From Acheta domesticus (lineage: Eukaryota; Arthropoda; Insecta; Orthoptera; Gryllidae): 64,000 bases of DNA. How positions within the stretch are numbered: the first letter of the stretch is position 1; each line of letters begins with the position of its first letter. Below, piece by piece: positions 44,478-55,720 of this stretch. The position numbers and the translations under genes are program-made. The notes beneath the pieces are model-generated. The model had not been told where the DNA came from. It saw only the letters and a program-made list of their open reading frames with translations, and ran no database searches. Location: positions 102,793,271 through 102,857,270 of the forward strand of contig JAHLJT010008756.1 of assembly GCA_031308135.1 (NCBI GenBank). The letters run 5' to 3'.

Positions 44478-45275
44478 TAAATTGGCCGCCCAACGTGGTT
44501 TTTTATTTACGAATAATTGAGCTTGTGTAGTATGCAGTACATAAATTGACCGCCCAACGTGGTTTTTATAACGTATAATTGAGCTTGTGTTGCATGCATC
44601 ACTTTAATTGGATGCCCTACTTGGTTTTTTATCAACGAATAATTTACTTTGTGTTGCTCGCATCGGTTTATTTCTTGTAGAGCACACCAATTCTTTCTTA
44701 TTTGATAATGCGTTTACACTTGCTCAATTATTGCCCAACTCAGGATTGCATTTGGTTTCAATGTGTGTTTCTTTAATATTTTGTATTGTTGTGATATGTT
44801 TTCCATCAATGTGTTTGCGTGTGAAACATAATTTTTATAGTGAACTTGCGTTAGTTTTTACATGTCCCATATCAGTCACGCTTAGAATGTTATAGTGATT
44901 TTCATAGCTTAGACGCCCAAAGTGCTTTATAAAGAACAATTCAGACTCGTTTAAGACGCATAATTTCATTTTATTGCTATTTTCATATTTACAACTTCTT
45001 AATGCGTCATATTGTGTTCAAGTGTGGTTAATTGAACTCTATTTTGTTTATTTACATGTTACGTGCTATTCACGGCACATCAAGTTTATATGTTTAGCTA
45101 ACAGTGTTTATTTTCTCTTTTCAATTTTATGTTTATTTCTCAGTGCTATCCTATAACATTTCATTGTGTGTGTATTGTACTATTTATATTGTTGTGTTTT
45201 ATTGTGTTTAACTGTGTAACGCGCTGTAGGCGTCATTATCATAGTTACGTCACTTCGATGATTGCTCGCCCCAAG

Positions 45276-46214
45276 ATGGCTGATAATTATCCCACTCAAA
45301 GCACCGAGGTTTCTGACCCCGCCGGCCAGGCCGCTACCGAAATCACCGAAGCGCCTGCCGAGCTCACGGCCCCAGCTGGTCTCGCCCCTATTGTTCGTAT
45401 GTCTTTGGAGCAGGTAGTCGACACGAGCCCTGCAGAGGTCGGTCCTCCCCCCGCCGCGGTCGCTCCGACGCCACCCTCAGACCAAATGTCTCAATTTTTC
45501 AGCTCTCTTCTGGCAAAATTAGACGAACAGCGTCAAGACATGAATTCTAAATTCAATGAACAGCGTCAAGAAATGTCTCAATTTCGGTCACAATTTGACG
45601 AACAGCGGCAAGACATAACTTCAAAATTAGATGAACAGCGTCAAGACATGAGTTCTAAACTTGACGAACAGCGTCAAGAATTCCGCTCAAGATTAGATGA
45701 ACAGCGTCAGGACTTAAATTCCAAATTTCAGGAGTTGAATTCCAAATTTGATTCGAAATTTTGTGCTTTTGATAGTAGATTAGATAAGCATCTCACTAAT
45801 TTTACCCTTTTTCATAGTGAGGTGTCTCACCAACTGGATTCTGTTAATTCAAAGGTCGATGAACAGAGCTCTAAAATTGCCTCTCTCGCTTCTGCTGTTG
45901 AAAATAATTCAATTCAGATTTCAGATATCAAAGAACAATTAACAGGCCAAATAAAGAAATGCGAATCGCTGCAGTCTGAAACAGTTAAACAAATGTCAGA
46001 ATTGAAAGAGAGCATTAACAAAGATATTGCAACCGTTTCAGACAAGCAATCACATTTGAGACATTGGGCTCGTGATAAATTTAAAGACAATGAAGTCGAA
46101 ATGTCCAACTTGAAAGGAGAGGTGACTAAGAAATTAAAAGGGGTTGATAATAAGATTGAGGGACTTCACGATACCGTGAATAATAAAATTGAAAAAGCAA
46201 AGTTAGTTATATAG
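45276..46214 (+). CDS. gag: Gag N-terminal half, coiled coil (unit 4)
   Basis: 312 residues, open from the same ATG as in unit 1, with the DEQRQ units and the closing UAG. Two replacements separate it from unit 1: Thr for Ile in the SLQSE(I/T)VKQ stretch and Met for Ile in NEVE(I/M)SNL. Units 1 and 4 are the only two with this half intact. Confidence 0.75.
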   Translation: MADNYPTQSTEVSDPAGQAATEITEAPAELTAPAGLAPIVRMSLEQVVDTSPAEVGPPPAAVAPTPPSDQMSQFFSSLLAKLDEQRQDMNSKFNEQRQEMSQFRSQFDEQRQDITSKLDEQRQDMSSKLDEQRQEFRSRLDEQRQDLNSKFQELNSKFDSKFCAFDSRLDKHLTNFTLFHSEVSHQLDSVNSKVDEQSSKIASLASAVENNSIQISDIKEQLTGQIKKCESLQSETVKQMSELKESINKDIATVSDKQSHLRHWARDKFKDNEVEMSNLKGEVTKKLKGVDNKIEGLHDTVNNKIEKAKLVI

Positions 46215-46226
46215 GCACAGGCTGTA

Positions 46227-47090
46227 ATGGAACGGGAAGAAATGGAAGCCAAAATTGATGAGCTCGAGGTTAAGATATCTGAGAAAACTATTTCAGCTTT
46301 TCCGGTTAATGCAATGCCTTTGTCAATTCCCCCAAATTTGAAATTTTCTGGTAATCGGGGTGAACAGCCCATTACGTTCTTACGTAACGTAGAAAATTAT
46401 TTTGCTTTAGCGAGACACATTCCTGAGTCTTCTAAACCAAAGGTTATAGCCCAAATGTTGGTTGACCATGCTCAAGAGTGGTTCCAAACTTTGTTACCAG
46501 TTCCGGCAGATTACCAGGATTTTCGTTCTAAATTTATTAATCGTTTTTGGGATAGAAACACCCAATACAATTTCAAAATGGATTTGGCAAAGGGAAGATG
46601 GGATCAGAATGGTAACATGTCCATGCGAGACTATGCCGTTTCACGCATCGCTCAACCTAAGCAATGCGAACCTACCCCTCCTGTCGACGAAATCATGTGG
46701 CTATTAACACGTCACTACCCGTATGTCATACAAAACCTACTTAAAACTAGTTTTGTGAAAGATCTCGATCAATTTCAGATTTTATTGGGCGATTTCGACC
46801 AGACTAATGTGCAATTCGCTTCGTATCAAAATCAGAGTCAAAACTCTTCACGCCCACGTAATGGCAATAATAATAATCAGACTCGAGGATCTCCCCCACG
46901 CCATTTGCAAGGTCAAGAACGCCCTTTTAACTACTGCCCTCCGCCACACTTTGCGCCCGCCCCCTCGGCCCCGCAGCCGGCCAGCTTTCAGCCTCCTTTC
47001 ACTGGCGTCCAAGGTCACGATGCGCCCCTTCCCGCGCCTCCCTCGACTTCCCAGGTTCAATGGCCGTTAAACCACCCCGGTCCGCAATAA
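46227..47090 (+). CDS. gag: Gag capsid-like half (unit 4)
   Basis: 287 residues, the same as unit 1 except Asp for Glu in KDL(E/D)QFQ. Same capsid-like domain, same Pro-rich tail without a zinc knuckle, same absence of pol downstream. Being intact in two of four units suggests it was functional when the element last moved. Confidence 0.75.
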   Translation: MEREEMEAKIDELEVKISEKTISAFPVNAMPLSIPPNLKFSGNRGEQPITFLRNVENYFALARHIPESSKPKVIAQMLVDHAQEWFQTLLPVPADYQDFRSKFINRFWDRNTQYNFKMDLAKGRWDQNGNMSMRDYAVSRIAQPKQCEPTPPVDEIMWLLTRHYPYVIQNLLKTSFVKDLDQFQILLGDFDQTNVQFASYQNQSQNSSRPRNGNNNNQTRGSPPRHLQGQERPFNYCPPPHFAPAPSAPQPASFQPPFTGVQGHDAPLPAPPSTSQVQWPLNHPGPQ

Positions 47091-47114
47091 AAGGGAACAT
47101 AGTTCTGAACCATA

Positions 47115-47587
47115 AATATTTTTGTTATTATAGATGTATTTACCAACTACGTTAAGTGTTTTCTTGTTGTTAAACCTACTGCAAAATCTTGTTTAAAACG
47201 CTTCGTGCAAGGTTTCTTTAAAGATTGTGCGACGTATCAGCGTGTCCTCAGTGACAATGGCACGCAGTTTACTAGTGACCTTTGGCAGCAATCGCTGAAT
47301 GACATAGGTGTCTAATAATTCTTTCCAATTTAAAGAAAGCTGGTGATACGAGAAAACAACTCCAGAAAAGTAAAACTCATTTATTTAAAGTCGGTGATAA
47401 AGTTTTAATCAAAGCTCTCAGAGTTTTTAATCAACCTGAAGGCCTTATCAATAAATTATTTCCCCTATTTGTAGGTCCTTACCAAATTATTAAGCTTGTA
47501 GCCCCCAACGCTTGCACTTTACGTAGCACAGATGGTTCCGAGGTTGGTCCTCACAATTTTTATAATCTTGTTCCTTTCAGAGATTAG
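47115..47587 (+). pseudogene. Integrase remnants (unit 4)
   Basis: Same core and C-terminal scraps with the same junctions as unit 1; the reading frames match unit 1. Confidence 0.75.
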
Positions 47588-48797
47588 ACCAGATTAATTG
47601 GCTAAAAGAATATTAAAAGCCCTCATTTATGTCGCTCTGATTAGGTTACTTTATTTTTCAATTTTATTCTTGTGGATCTAGCCCGGTCACCCTGGCACGT
47701 TCGTATTATTGAATTAATTTCGTGGGATCGCTACTACTTCAATGCTTTGGTTAGGTGATTATTATTGAAGAACGTCGGTCAATAAATCCTTCCAAGAAAG
47801 AGAAAGTCAGGATAGAGAAAGATTGTGAATAATTAACTATTGTAGTTGTTGATTGAAAAGAGAGAGAAATAATTAAGAATTCTCATTAGTTGTATTTTGT
47901 CGAGAGTTGACGAGAGTTATAGCCATTGACCTTGATTTATGAAACTAGCTCCCTTTTGTTATCATGAACTTTATGTTTTTGCAACCCAAGTCTCTTGTTA
48001 AATTAATTAGTTGTTTTCTCACGTCTACCACTTCATTATCAAATCTCTATCGTGTTGATAATTTATTTTTCCCCTTGTGCTTTAAATAATTTGGCTACTA
48101 TTGATTATTAGGTTATATCTATTATTATGCAAAAGTCGCATTTATTCAACTTGTTTTTGTAACTCTAAAATCGTACTAAATCGCGTCAAGCATGTTAATG
48201 AATAATTGAGTTCCCACTTTTGGCCCTTTCCTTTGTACAGCCCATCGATCCATTCAATTTGCAGTAGTGTTTAACTAGCTTTAGGTACTCCATTGTTTCA
48301 TTTGTGTCGGTAATACTAAGTTTTGTACTCAGTTATTCTTATATTTTCTTCTTAATTAATTATGTAGTATTTAGTTTGCACTTAGTTTGTGTAGGTGTCG
48401 TTAATGGCCCACCACCATTTCTTATCCTTTAAAAAAATGATAATGATTATTTTCATTCACTTTTATCTCATTAATTTGTTTCTATTACTTCTTAAAGAGT
48501 TTCTGTCCTAGGTTTATTGGTTATCCAGTTCTCAGAGTTAGCGTTAGTTTTGTTGTTCTTAATTAATATTATCCATTTGATTAAATTACTAGTAATGTTA
48601 TATCTTGTTAGAGTTGTCATTAAAACCCCTCGATTTCGTACTTGACATGCCAATTTTTGTGTTTTCACTGCTTCATCTGTCGGCACACACTACCCAAATT
48701 TATTAGTCTTCTATCTTTGGCAATCTCTGTTTTCGTTCTTAGATTTAAAAAACATGTCCCATGCGTTTTTTTAATCTCATTGTACGGGGGGGGGTAA

Positions 48798-50162
48798 TGC
48801 GATGTGTCGTTTGAACATCACACTCGCCACCCCAGCGTCACGCCACATTAACAAGAAGCTCGCAAGGACAACGCGTCCCTCGCGCCGCTTGAATCAGTTC
48901 CGCACAGCTGCGCAGGCCTCCCGAAACCCTCCACCATAAATTCAACCCCCTTTGTCCATACTACAGAATGATTGACTTCTGGAACAACTACGTTAGGGTC
49001 TTGGCGCTAGCACGCAGCAAGATAATCCCTTAAGTCCTATAAACATATCACAATGCCACGACAGAAGAACCATGTGCGCACTTCTCTGTGCTAAACAAAA
49101 GACATCCAATGGCCGCGAAAGGAAGAGATCATTTATCCAATCAGCTCACAAAATAACATAGAAAATTCTGGAACTCTACAAACCGACCTATGAGAGCGCT
49201 AGGGCAGGAAGCACGTGATAACCCTTGCATGGTGCGAGAGAAAGAAGGGGGAGAAACACAGCGAGAAGCTCAAACTTCAGACGGGCGAAAAACACGAGAG
49301 AGGGTGGTCGAGCAGGAATAGCATAGGACAGTCGAAATCTTCAACAACTTAAAAGTTACAGTTAGAGAGCGGCCGAACATCGGTTTTTTAGAGATCATTA
49401 GTGAGAGCAACGGTAAAAAAGACGACAATAGCGGTTGGTGAGAGGCAAACATTGAGCCGACCACCACGAGACCTGCCCGGCCTTCGTCCAACCGCGGAAT
49501 TTATTCCAAACAGCCAGATTTTGGCTTCCAACATCATACGCGGTCCAGGTGATCGTGTGACGGCCTGAGACGCGCGCCAGCGCTACGTAATTGCTGCGCT
49601 GACATTCACCGCTGACATCCCGAGCGCCGGCGCCTTCATCACGAGGGACAGTTGTGAGGCTGGCGTTACAACGCTCCAGCGGCGCTCCTGTGGGTCCTGC
49701 CGCATCAGTCCATCGATCGGTGAGCAATCCCGTCGCGGTGACGTAGCCATTACGCCATCATCAACTTGTAAGTCATCTTCATTACCATCACTTATTTGAT
49801 AGCCAAAAACAGTAATTCAGTGTTTGCAAGAACAGTTTTCATAATAAATGTGTCCCCGCCATTTTGGACGGGTGAAAAAGACTAAATTCTGAGTCAAGTG
49901 TTTATTATTTCAAAACAAAGAAACCATTGCAATCCCTCGACCCAGGGCACTCACCCCTGAGACGCTCAACGCCGGCAGCAAAATCGCAGGTAAGTGGGCG
50001 TGCGCTTGGCGCCCCTTTTAAATAAATTTAGCGCATGTCTCCACCTGCTACAACGGAAATGACCGTCATACCATCAGTGTGTCGGCGCTTCCATTCTGTG
50101 GTGTGACCCCCTTCCGATTCCGTTCCAAAGAATCTGCATCAGACGTGGGCGGTTGCATCACA
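48798..50162 (+). repeat. LTR 5 (right end of the array)
   Basis: 1365 bp, ending GCATCACA, followed directly by the target duplication CTAC and the resumed LINE A sequence. It carries the majority bases at the LTR 1 variant sites. Confidence 0.9.
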
Positions 50163-51831
50163 CTACACTAACAATGCCTCTGTTTCCCATTCTTCGGTCA
50201 GATTTCATGACCTGCTCATTAGAGGATCATCTTCATGGCTGACTACATACTTCCCCAACCCGACTATTGCGTTGTGCCAGGAGGCCTCAATTTGTCTGAG
50301 GCCTCTTCGTCCTTCCTGATGTGACACATAAAGTCTATGTACATCAGCTCGAGGGTGGGAAACATGATGCATTGTTAGCAGTTTTCTGATTTTTCGATCC
50401 ATGGTGCGAATTTCCTGCTCAGTCCAGTCCACTAATCCAAAACTGTATTCGGCTACAGGTACCGCCCAACTACCTATTGCAGATATTTTATTCCTGGAAT
50501 TCAGAGCGGACTGCAGGACCAGTCTCACTCTCCTGTAATACTGCCTACGAATTCTCTCTTTCATTCTGTCGTTCGAGATGGTTTCACATTCTTCAATGCC
50601 CAGATATTTGTAAATTTTACCTGGCTCAAGATCTTGAATCACAGTGTGGGTATCAATTTCAATGTTCTCAGACGTTGTGAGTTTCCCTCTTTTTAAATTG
50701 ATTTTTGCACACTTGTCAAGACCAAACTTTATGCAGATGTCATTGCTAAAGTCATTCACGACTGACAGCATTGGGGAGAGAATCGCTTCATTCTTAGCAA
50801 ATACTTTCAGATCATCCATGTAAAACAAATGTGATACTGGCCTTTCATCACCATGGAGCTTAAAACCAAAGTCAGCTTGCGACAACTGCCTCGATAGTGG
50901 GATCAAACTAATGCAAAACAGCAGAGGGGATAGTGAATCTCCTTGAAAAATACCCCTGTTAATCTGAATATTTCTGGTTTCTACTCCTCTTCCGAGAATT
51001 GGTGAACATCTTCCACTGTTCCTACAAGTTCATCGGCAGCATCAACTTCAGATTGAACTCAAGATGCGTCTTTGTTGTAGGATCTGCTCTCCTCCCAGAT
51101 TCCTGCCCAAAATGCTTCGACGTCATCTTTTGAAGGAGTAACAGCTTTGCCATTCGGTTATTGAGTCAGATTACGATAGAATCTCTTCGCGTCTGTTTCA
51201 AACAACCGGTTCTGTACACGGCAATCTATTCTACGTTTGTAACGTCTAATTCTTTGAGCCCATGCTTGAATTTTCTCTTTTAGCTTCTCAACTACCATTA
51301 GCCTGCTGGTGTCATTTTCAATTTGGTATTTTTGTTCAACATTGAATATTTTTCGTTGAACTTTCGTGGTGTGCGTTGCTTTAGAAGATGCCTCAATTAA
51401 GAGTGATATTTCGCGTCGGGTGTCGGCTATCCGTTTCATAATTCTGTTCATCCATGGGGGCACAGAGCTGTTTACTCTGTTTTGCTGTCGGCCGTCGGTG
51501 TTCTTGGCTGGCCCCAAAATTATCTGAGATACTAGATATCCAGTTGCATATATGATGTGATTGATTTCAGTAATATCTAGATCTCTGCCTGGGGTCTCGA
51601 CCACCTCATTTAAGACAGAATTCACTGTTTCTATCACTCTTTTAGCTTTGGCATTTTCGTATATTCTCAACGTTTCGCGAGATTCAAACGGAAGTTGACT
51701 AACTCTTTCTATCTCACGCCGAAGGATATTTCGCATTATGTCCTTATCGTGTAATTCATTGCCAGATGAATTTTCACTACTGACGTGTGTTTCACTGGAA
51801 AGAGATGAACCTTCCACAGGATCATCATTTT
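50163..51831 (-). pseudogene. LINE A: linker and reverse transcriptase, internally deleted
   Basis: Reading leftwards: a charged linker (51817-51158, with PPWMNRIMKRIADTRREI and RFYRNLTQ) like the region before RT in R2/R4-type LINEs. At about 51000 it jumps straight to GRGVETRNIQINRGIFQGDS, the RT motif B region. The RT fingers and motif A, with the first catalytic Asp, are deleted. RT continues with HLFYMDDLKVFAKNE (catalytic MDD), KIYKYLGIEE, and the thumb GLRQIEASW (frame 50906-50205). The frame then breaks shortly before the LTR array. The sequence continues at 26066 after the array, using one copy of CTAC. Confidence 0.8.
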
Positions 51832-53987
51832 CAGTGGCGTCTCCTGGCTGGTAGATGTGGGGATGCGATCATGATATTACAGATTGAACGCATAATTCCA
51901 AATATTTAAAGTCTGCGTCATTCTACTTTACTCTGAAGTATTTTAGAAGTGTATGTTGCAAGTTAGACACATTCTGAATCTTCCTTGAAAATCATCATTT
52001 TCTCATTGCATGCACTAACTTACAGCTAAATTTTTCTAGGGTGGCAGCTGAGATTCGCGAGTAGAGGGGGAAGCTGAAAGTGATGGGGAGAGAGCCAAAA
52101 GGCGGCGCTCGCTGGCACCTGGTTCGTCTGTCAAAACCAAAAACATTAGCCTACCTTTGCTATAGCACAAGCTAGCGAACAGCCTTCGAAATTAATTTGC
52201 TATAGTGTCTTTGCTCGGTTAATGGAGAAACACCAAATTCACGAGATGGTCTGGCTCTGTTATCATCCATATGTTTTCCACTGTCACTGATACCCGTTTC
52301 CTTACAATCATAAGTAGTATAATTTTCACCGTCTTTACTATCGCGTCGTTTCTTGTAAAAATAACGATTTCTTGATATTGTGCATTAAATCATAGTGCGG
52401 TGAAACACACTCTCGTTGAAACTGTCGAGAGCAGATTCCACGTCCTTTCTCTTTTCTTAAGTAGGAGTAGAAAATGAACACGATTCTCCTGATTGAATAC
52501 AATTAATTTCCTTATTAATTCTGCAAATAGATCTTTTCGAAACACGCGAAGCAGGAATTACTGCTTTAAGAACTTTTTTGATATTTTCAATGCCTTCTTT
52601 TGCGTCTCTTCATAAATTGATATACTTTTGCGACGACTTCACGCGTCTGACTGTGAAGGATGTCTTTATGAATGTTGCTTTGAACAGGACGCATTGCAAT
52701 GATCACAACAAAATAATAATCACTTGTACAGAACTTCATACAAATAGCTGTACTCTGTCAGAGAAATTCAACTGAAAACTGTCACCTTGCGGAGACGAAT
52801 AGTCAGGGTCAATGTTTACTTAACTGGAGTAGGGCTGTCAACACGTCCTGGGAAGGGACGCGCTCCCCCTAAAGTGATAGTTTTAAGGAATGGAATCTTC
52901 CGGCAGCTCTGAGGTCTGACCTTGAGCGGCCACTCTAAAATAATTTCACTGTACATAAACAAAACAATAAAACTAAAAAAATAACCACAAAAAGTACATA
53001 CCTAATTTTTGAACTCGAGATCTATTCGCGTTGTCTTGGTTGTCTATCTACTTTAAGTTTTTCGGAATAGGAGAAAGAACTGCACGGAATTTCACGAATC
53101 CTGTCTATGACACAATGAAACGTTTCACTATTGTTCCCTGCCACAAATAACTCACCCACTACCACAAATGATGAGCTTGCCATGTCGCACACACTCACGC
53201 AAGTTTTATTCTTTGGCGTTACAATTTCGAATTCACGATTCTCTTTAACATATCACCAACTAGGCAAAGTAGTATATTTAACGCACATTCAGTAGTAAAC
53301 AGCATTTACGGTAGAATGCAGGACTCACATAACGAACGAAATAACATCGCGCGCACCGTTTCAAGTTCACGGATTGTCTGTCATACCATTTCCTTACATG
53401 ATCATCTTGTTTTGTCAAGCCTGCTAACACACATCGAGTTACCCAGTTGTACTGAATCAGGTTGAAATATGCTTAAGCATAGTTGGCAGACTTGCTTGAC
53501 TTGTGAAGAAAGACAGTCGTGCCGTCAGCCCCCCGCTCCCCGCTTCCGGGTTACAGTAGTGGCACGTGACTTCTGGGATTCCCAGGCGTGCTGCCAAATT
53601 ATTCGAGAGAGAAGGGCATCAGAGGAGGGGGCATGGTAGGTTATTGGGAGGGGATACACGAACGCCAATGAGAAGCCTTTGATGTGAGAAGCTATGTCAC
53701 ATCTCCGGCAGTCGAAACCTCGCAGCTTGCACACAGCGCGTGGCCGTGAGTTCAATGACCTCGCCAATGAAGTGAGGTTGTTCAAGGGATGTTTCTGGGT
53801 CCGTCACATCCAGCGGGGGGACTAACGCCTATTGGACCGCGCACATAAATGGCGGGAGGGAATAGAGAAATAGAGGGAGATACTTAACAGAAGAAAATAA
53901 AATACTTTACTGACGTGAGAATTTTTTAAGTGATGGAAAACTAGGGGATGTAACACATCACTCGCATACATTGAGCCTACGCCACTG
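51832..53987. mobile_element. hAT-like element with 8-bp target duplication inside LINE A
   Basis: Starts CAGTGGCGT and ends in its reverse complement ACGCCACTG. Subterminal parts also match (GATGCGATCATGATATTACA on the left against TATGCGAGTGATGTGTTACA from the right). ATCATTTT flanks both ends (51824-51831 and 53988-53995). Dropping the element and one duplication joins the two LINE A pieces in frame, which confirms the boundaries. 8-bp duplication and CAG ends are the hAT hallmarks. No transposase is readable in its 2.15 kb, so it is non-autonomous or fully decayed. Confidence 0.8.
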
Positions 53988-54476
53988 ATCATTTTCAAGT
54001 TCTACATGCTCGTCATGTGGATTGTTCGAGCGAAGTACATACTCCGCATTTCTCGCAATGTCAGCAAGTGGTTCTGCTGTGAATTTTGCACTGCTGAGTA
54101 TGTATCGTCGCTGACTGGCAAGCTTCTTCGAGTCTAGGGTAGGTCTCATATCTGGGTTCCGCTCTCTCCATATCTTGAAAACTTCTATTTCTGAGCCCCC
54201 ATTTTTCGCTTTTGCATAGTAAAAGCACCACATCACCTCCTTTAATTCATCCCGGGTCCATCTCTGACGATGGCTTCGAGCTCCCGCCGGCTCTGGGTTC
54301 CTGGGACTAACATCCGTGGGATGGCCAGACGTCGACAAGGTGACATTAGCTCGGTTTCTGAGCAGGTATGGGACATTGGTAGAACAAGGCACGTTAAGAT
54401 TCATTACATTTCTTGTTCTATCCATTTTTCTCATTGGTTTGAATTGAAGATTCGCAGGACGCAAGTTCGAGTTCAC
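53988..54476 (-). pseudogene. LINE A: N-terminal Myb-like domain
   Basis: The start of the LINE A protein. After a basic lead (MNSNLRPANLQFKPMRK) it reads RQRWTRDELKEVMWCFYYAK and IWRERNPDMRPTL…LASQRRYI, the Myb-like DNA-binding domain seen at the front of R2/R4-type LINE proteins. It is open to the hAT boundary at 53988 and continues in frame at 51823. The start ATG at 54476 gives a short basic N-terminus; an upstream start is possible but the frame is closed soon above. Confidence 0.7.
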
Positions 54477-54939
54477 AGATCACACTTAACCCTCGGGTTG
54501 TTTCCTGCCATCTGTTACTGCGACCCACAGTGGCCTTAGGGCATCCCCCCGCAGGGCCCAGCAAGGCGTCCCTCCGATCGCCAGTCGGCATTACTAAACC
54601 CTGTGGGATTTTCACTGACTGCTGAAGGCAGCCTCCTTCGTTGGCTAATGCAAGGTTCGGGCCTTCACTCTAATCAGTGGCCTGGTGTGCCAACCCAGTT
54701 TGTCTCCTGTACCCTCTATGGGCCAACAACAGGAAGTCCAAAGGTTCATGACCCTTCCCTCTCTACTTACTTCCCACTCTCCTCAAGATGGAGTACTTCT
54801 TCATCTGACCCCTCACCTTCAACCTATTCAGCACGGGAGGCCCTACCGGAAGCTAGGCTACCACTGACATAGCTTTAAGGCTCATGGGGGTACTCAAGCT
54901 CCACCATCAACTGCAAGGTCGTGTACTGCCTAGGTGGAG
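54477..54939 (-). other. LINE A 5' leader
   Basis: Non-coding leader of about 460 bases between the (ATT)n run and the first ATG. It is moderately GC-rich, unlike the flanks. Words such as CAGCACGGG..GGCCCTACC (plus, about 54830) also occur in the RTE leader (about 21975), suggesting related 5' structures or convergent folding. Confidence 0.5.
54853..54939 (-). ncRNA. Possible HDV-like ribozyme remnant at the LINE A 5' end
   Basis: The first seven bases on the minus strand, CTCCACC (54939-54933), pair fully with GGTGGAG (54904-54898), 28 bases apart, as in P1 of HDV-like ribozymes. TAGGC (54932-54928) can pair with GCCTA (54857-54853) as P2, and GAC/GTT between them could be P3. I see no convincing P4. 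Position at the exact 5' end next to the (ATT)n target is the main support. Confidence 0.35.
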
Positions 54940-54945
54940 TTGTTG

Positions 54946-54990
<45 letters not shown>
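54940..54990. repeat. (ATT)n run at the 5' end of LINE A
   Basis: TTG repeats followed by about 13 ATT units. It is the TAA-rich tail of the upstream LINE C fragment (minus strand) and the target into which LINE A inserted. Confidence 0.8.
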
Positions 54991-55141
54991 GCCCGTTTAA
55001 TTCCTGTTAGGGCACGGGCCACTTGCGCAGGGCAAGGAGGCTTACATCAAAAGGTTGGTCCTTGAGCAGTTCTCGAGCAACCTCGAGGACCTTACACGGA
55101 TTCACACTGTTTTTATGGATTTCTCCAATTTCTTTCCATTT
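54991..55141 (-). pseudogene. LINE C: C-terminal end of a retroelement ORF
   Basis: The minus strand reads about 44 coherent codons from WKEIGEIHKN through KVLEVARELLKDQPF to LALRKWPVP and a stop at 55009-55007, then 16 bases, then the TAA-rich run. This is the expected layout of a LINE 3' end with a (TAA)n tail. I do not recognise the family. Upstream sequence to about 55240 is probably part of it. Confidence 0.4.
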
Positions 55142-55245
55142 TTACCGTCTTTTGCAACTCTTGACCATTGATTACGAAGACATTCCCGGAAGTCATCGGT
55201 CCATCTACAACGTCTCCCAACGTTCCTTTTTCCTATTCGCTTAAT

Positions 55246-55720
55246 TATTGTCTGAAATTTATGTAATTTCTAAAAAATAAAAAACCTCTCCATTCCAAAC
55301 CGCTCCAAACCGATTTTTCTTCTCGTATGTTATAAGGGACGGTAAAAAATATGGTGCTAGTCCCATTTTCGGCTATTTAGGCAATTTCCGCTGCGTACTT
55401 AGGAAAATGCCAAAAAAATTAACATTTCAAAACTGCAAAATTGGAGATAGCGATTTTTGCTTTAAGCAAAATCTTTTGTAAATAATCAGCCCTTTAAAAG
55501 TTAATGTAGAATTTTTTGAAAAAACGAGCTGATTTCCTTTAATTAGTGTCTGGAATTGATGCGATTTCTAAAAACATTATTTTCTCAAAACCCGCACGAA
55601 ATAATTTCATTAAAGTTTCTCCTCGTATGTAACAGCGTACGGTAAATAAATATTGGTGCTATAGAATGGCACAGCCTTTCTCGCGCTTTGTTAGTTTCCT
55701 AAACTTTTCAATCTCGACTA
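55246..55720 (+). repeat. Degenerate tandem pair leading into the composite repeat
   Basis: 55246-55370 and 55545-55660 share TGTCTGRAATT, ATTTCTAAAAA, TTTCTYCTCGTATGT and ACGGTAAA…TATGGTGCTA. The second copy runs on into CTATAGAATGGCACAG, the segment also present at 14095, 15312 and 60580. The plus-strand repeats are broken at about 55720 by a GC-rich insertion. Confidence 0.5.

Larger units (their letters stand above)
26067..50162 (+). mobile_element. Tandem array of a gag-only Ty3/gypsy-like LTR retrotransposon (5 LTRs, 4 internal regions)
   Basis: Five near-identical LTRs (26067, 31757, 37436, 43113, 48798) alternate with four internal regions of 4314-4325 bp; the repeat period is 5.68-5.69 kb. 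CTAC flanks only the outer ends (26063-26066 and 50163-50166), so the block stands in one target site, inside LINE A. Each unit has leader, gag in two in-frame halves, integrase remnants, a long 3' UTR and a G-run before the next LTR. PR, RT and RNase H are missing from every unit, so the deletion predates the amplification and mobility would need a helper. Units 1 and 4 are almost free of frame breaks; units 2 and 3 carry many single-base indels. The array could arise by LTR-LTR recombination in place, by insertion of a concatemer, or partly by assembly error. Confidence 0.9.
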
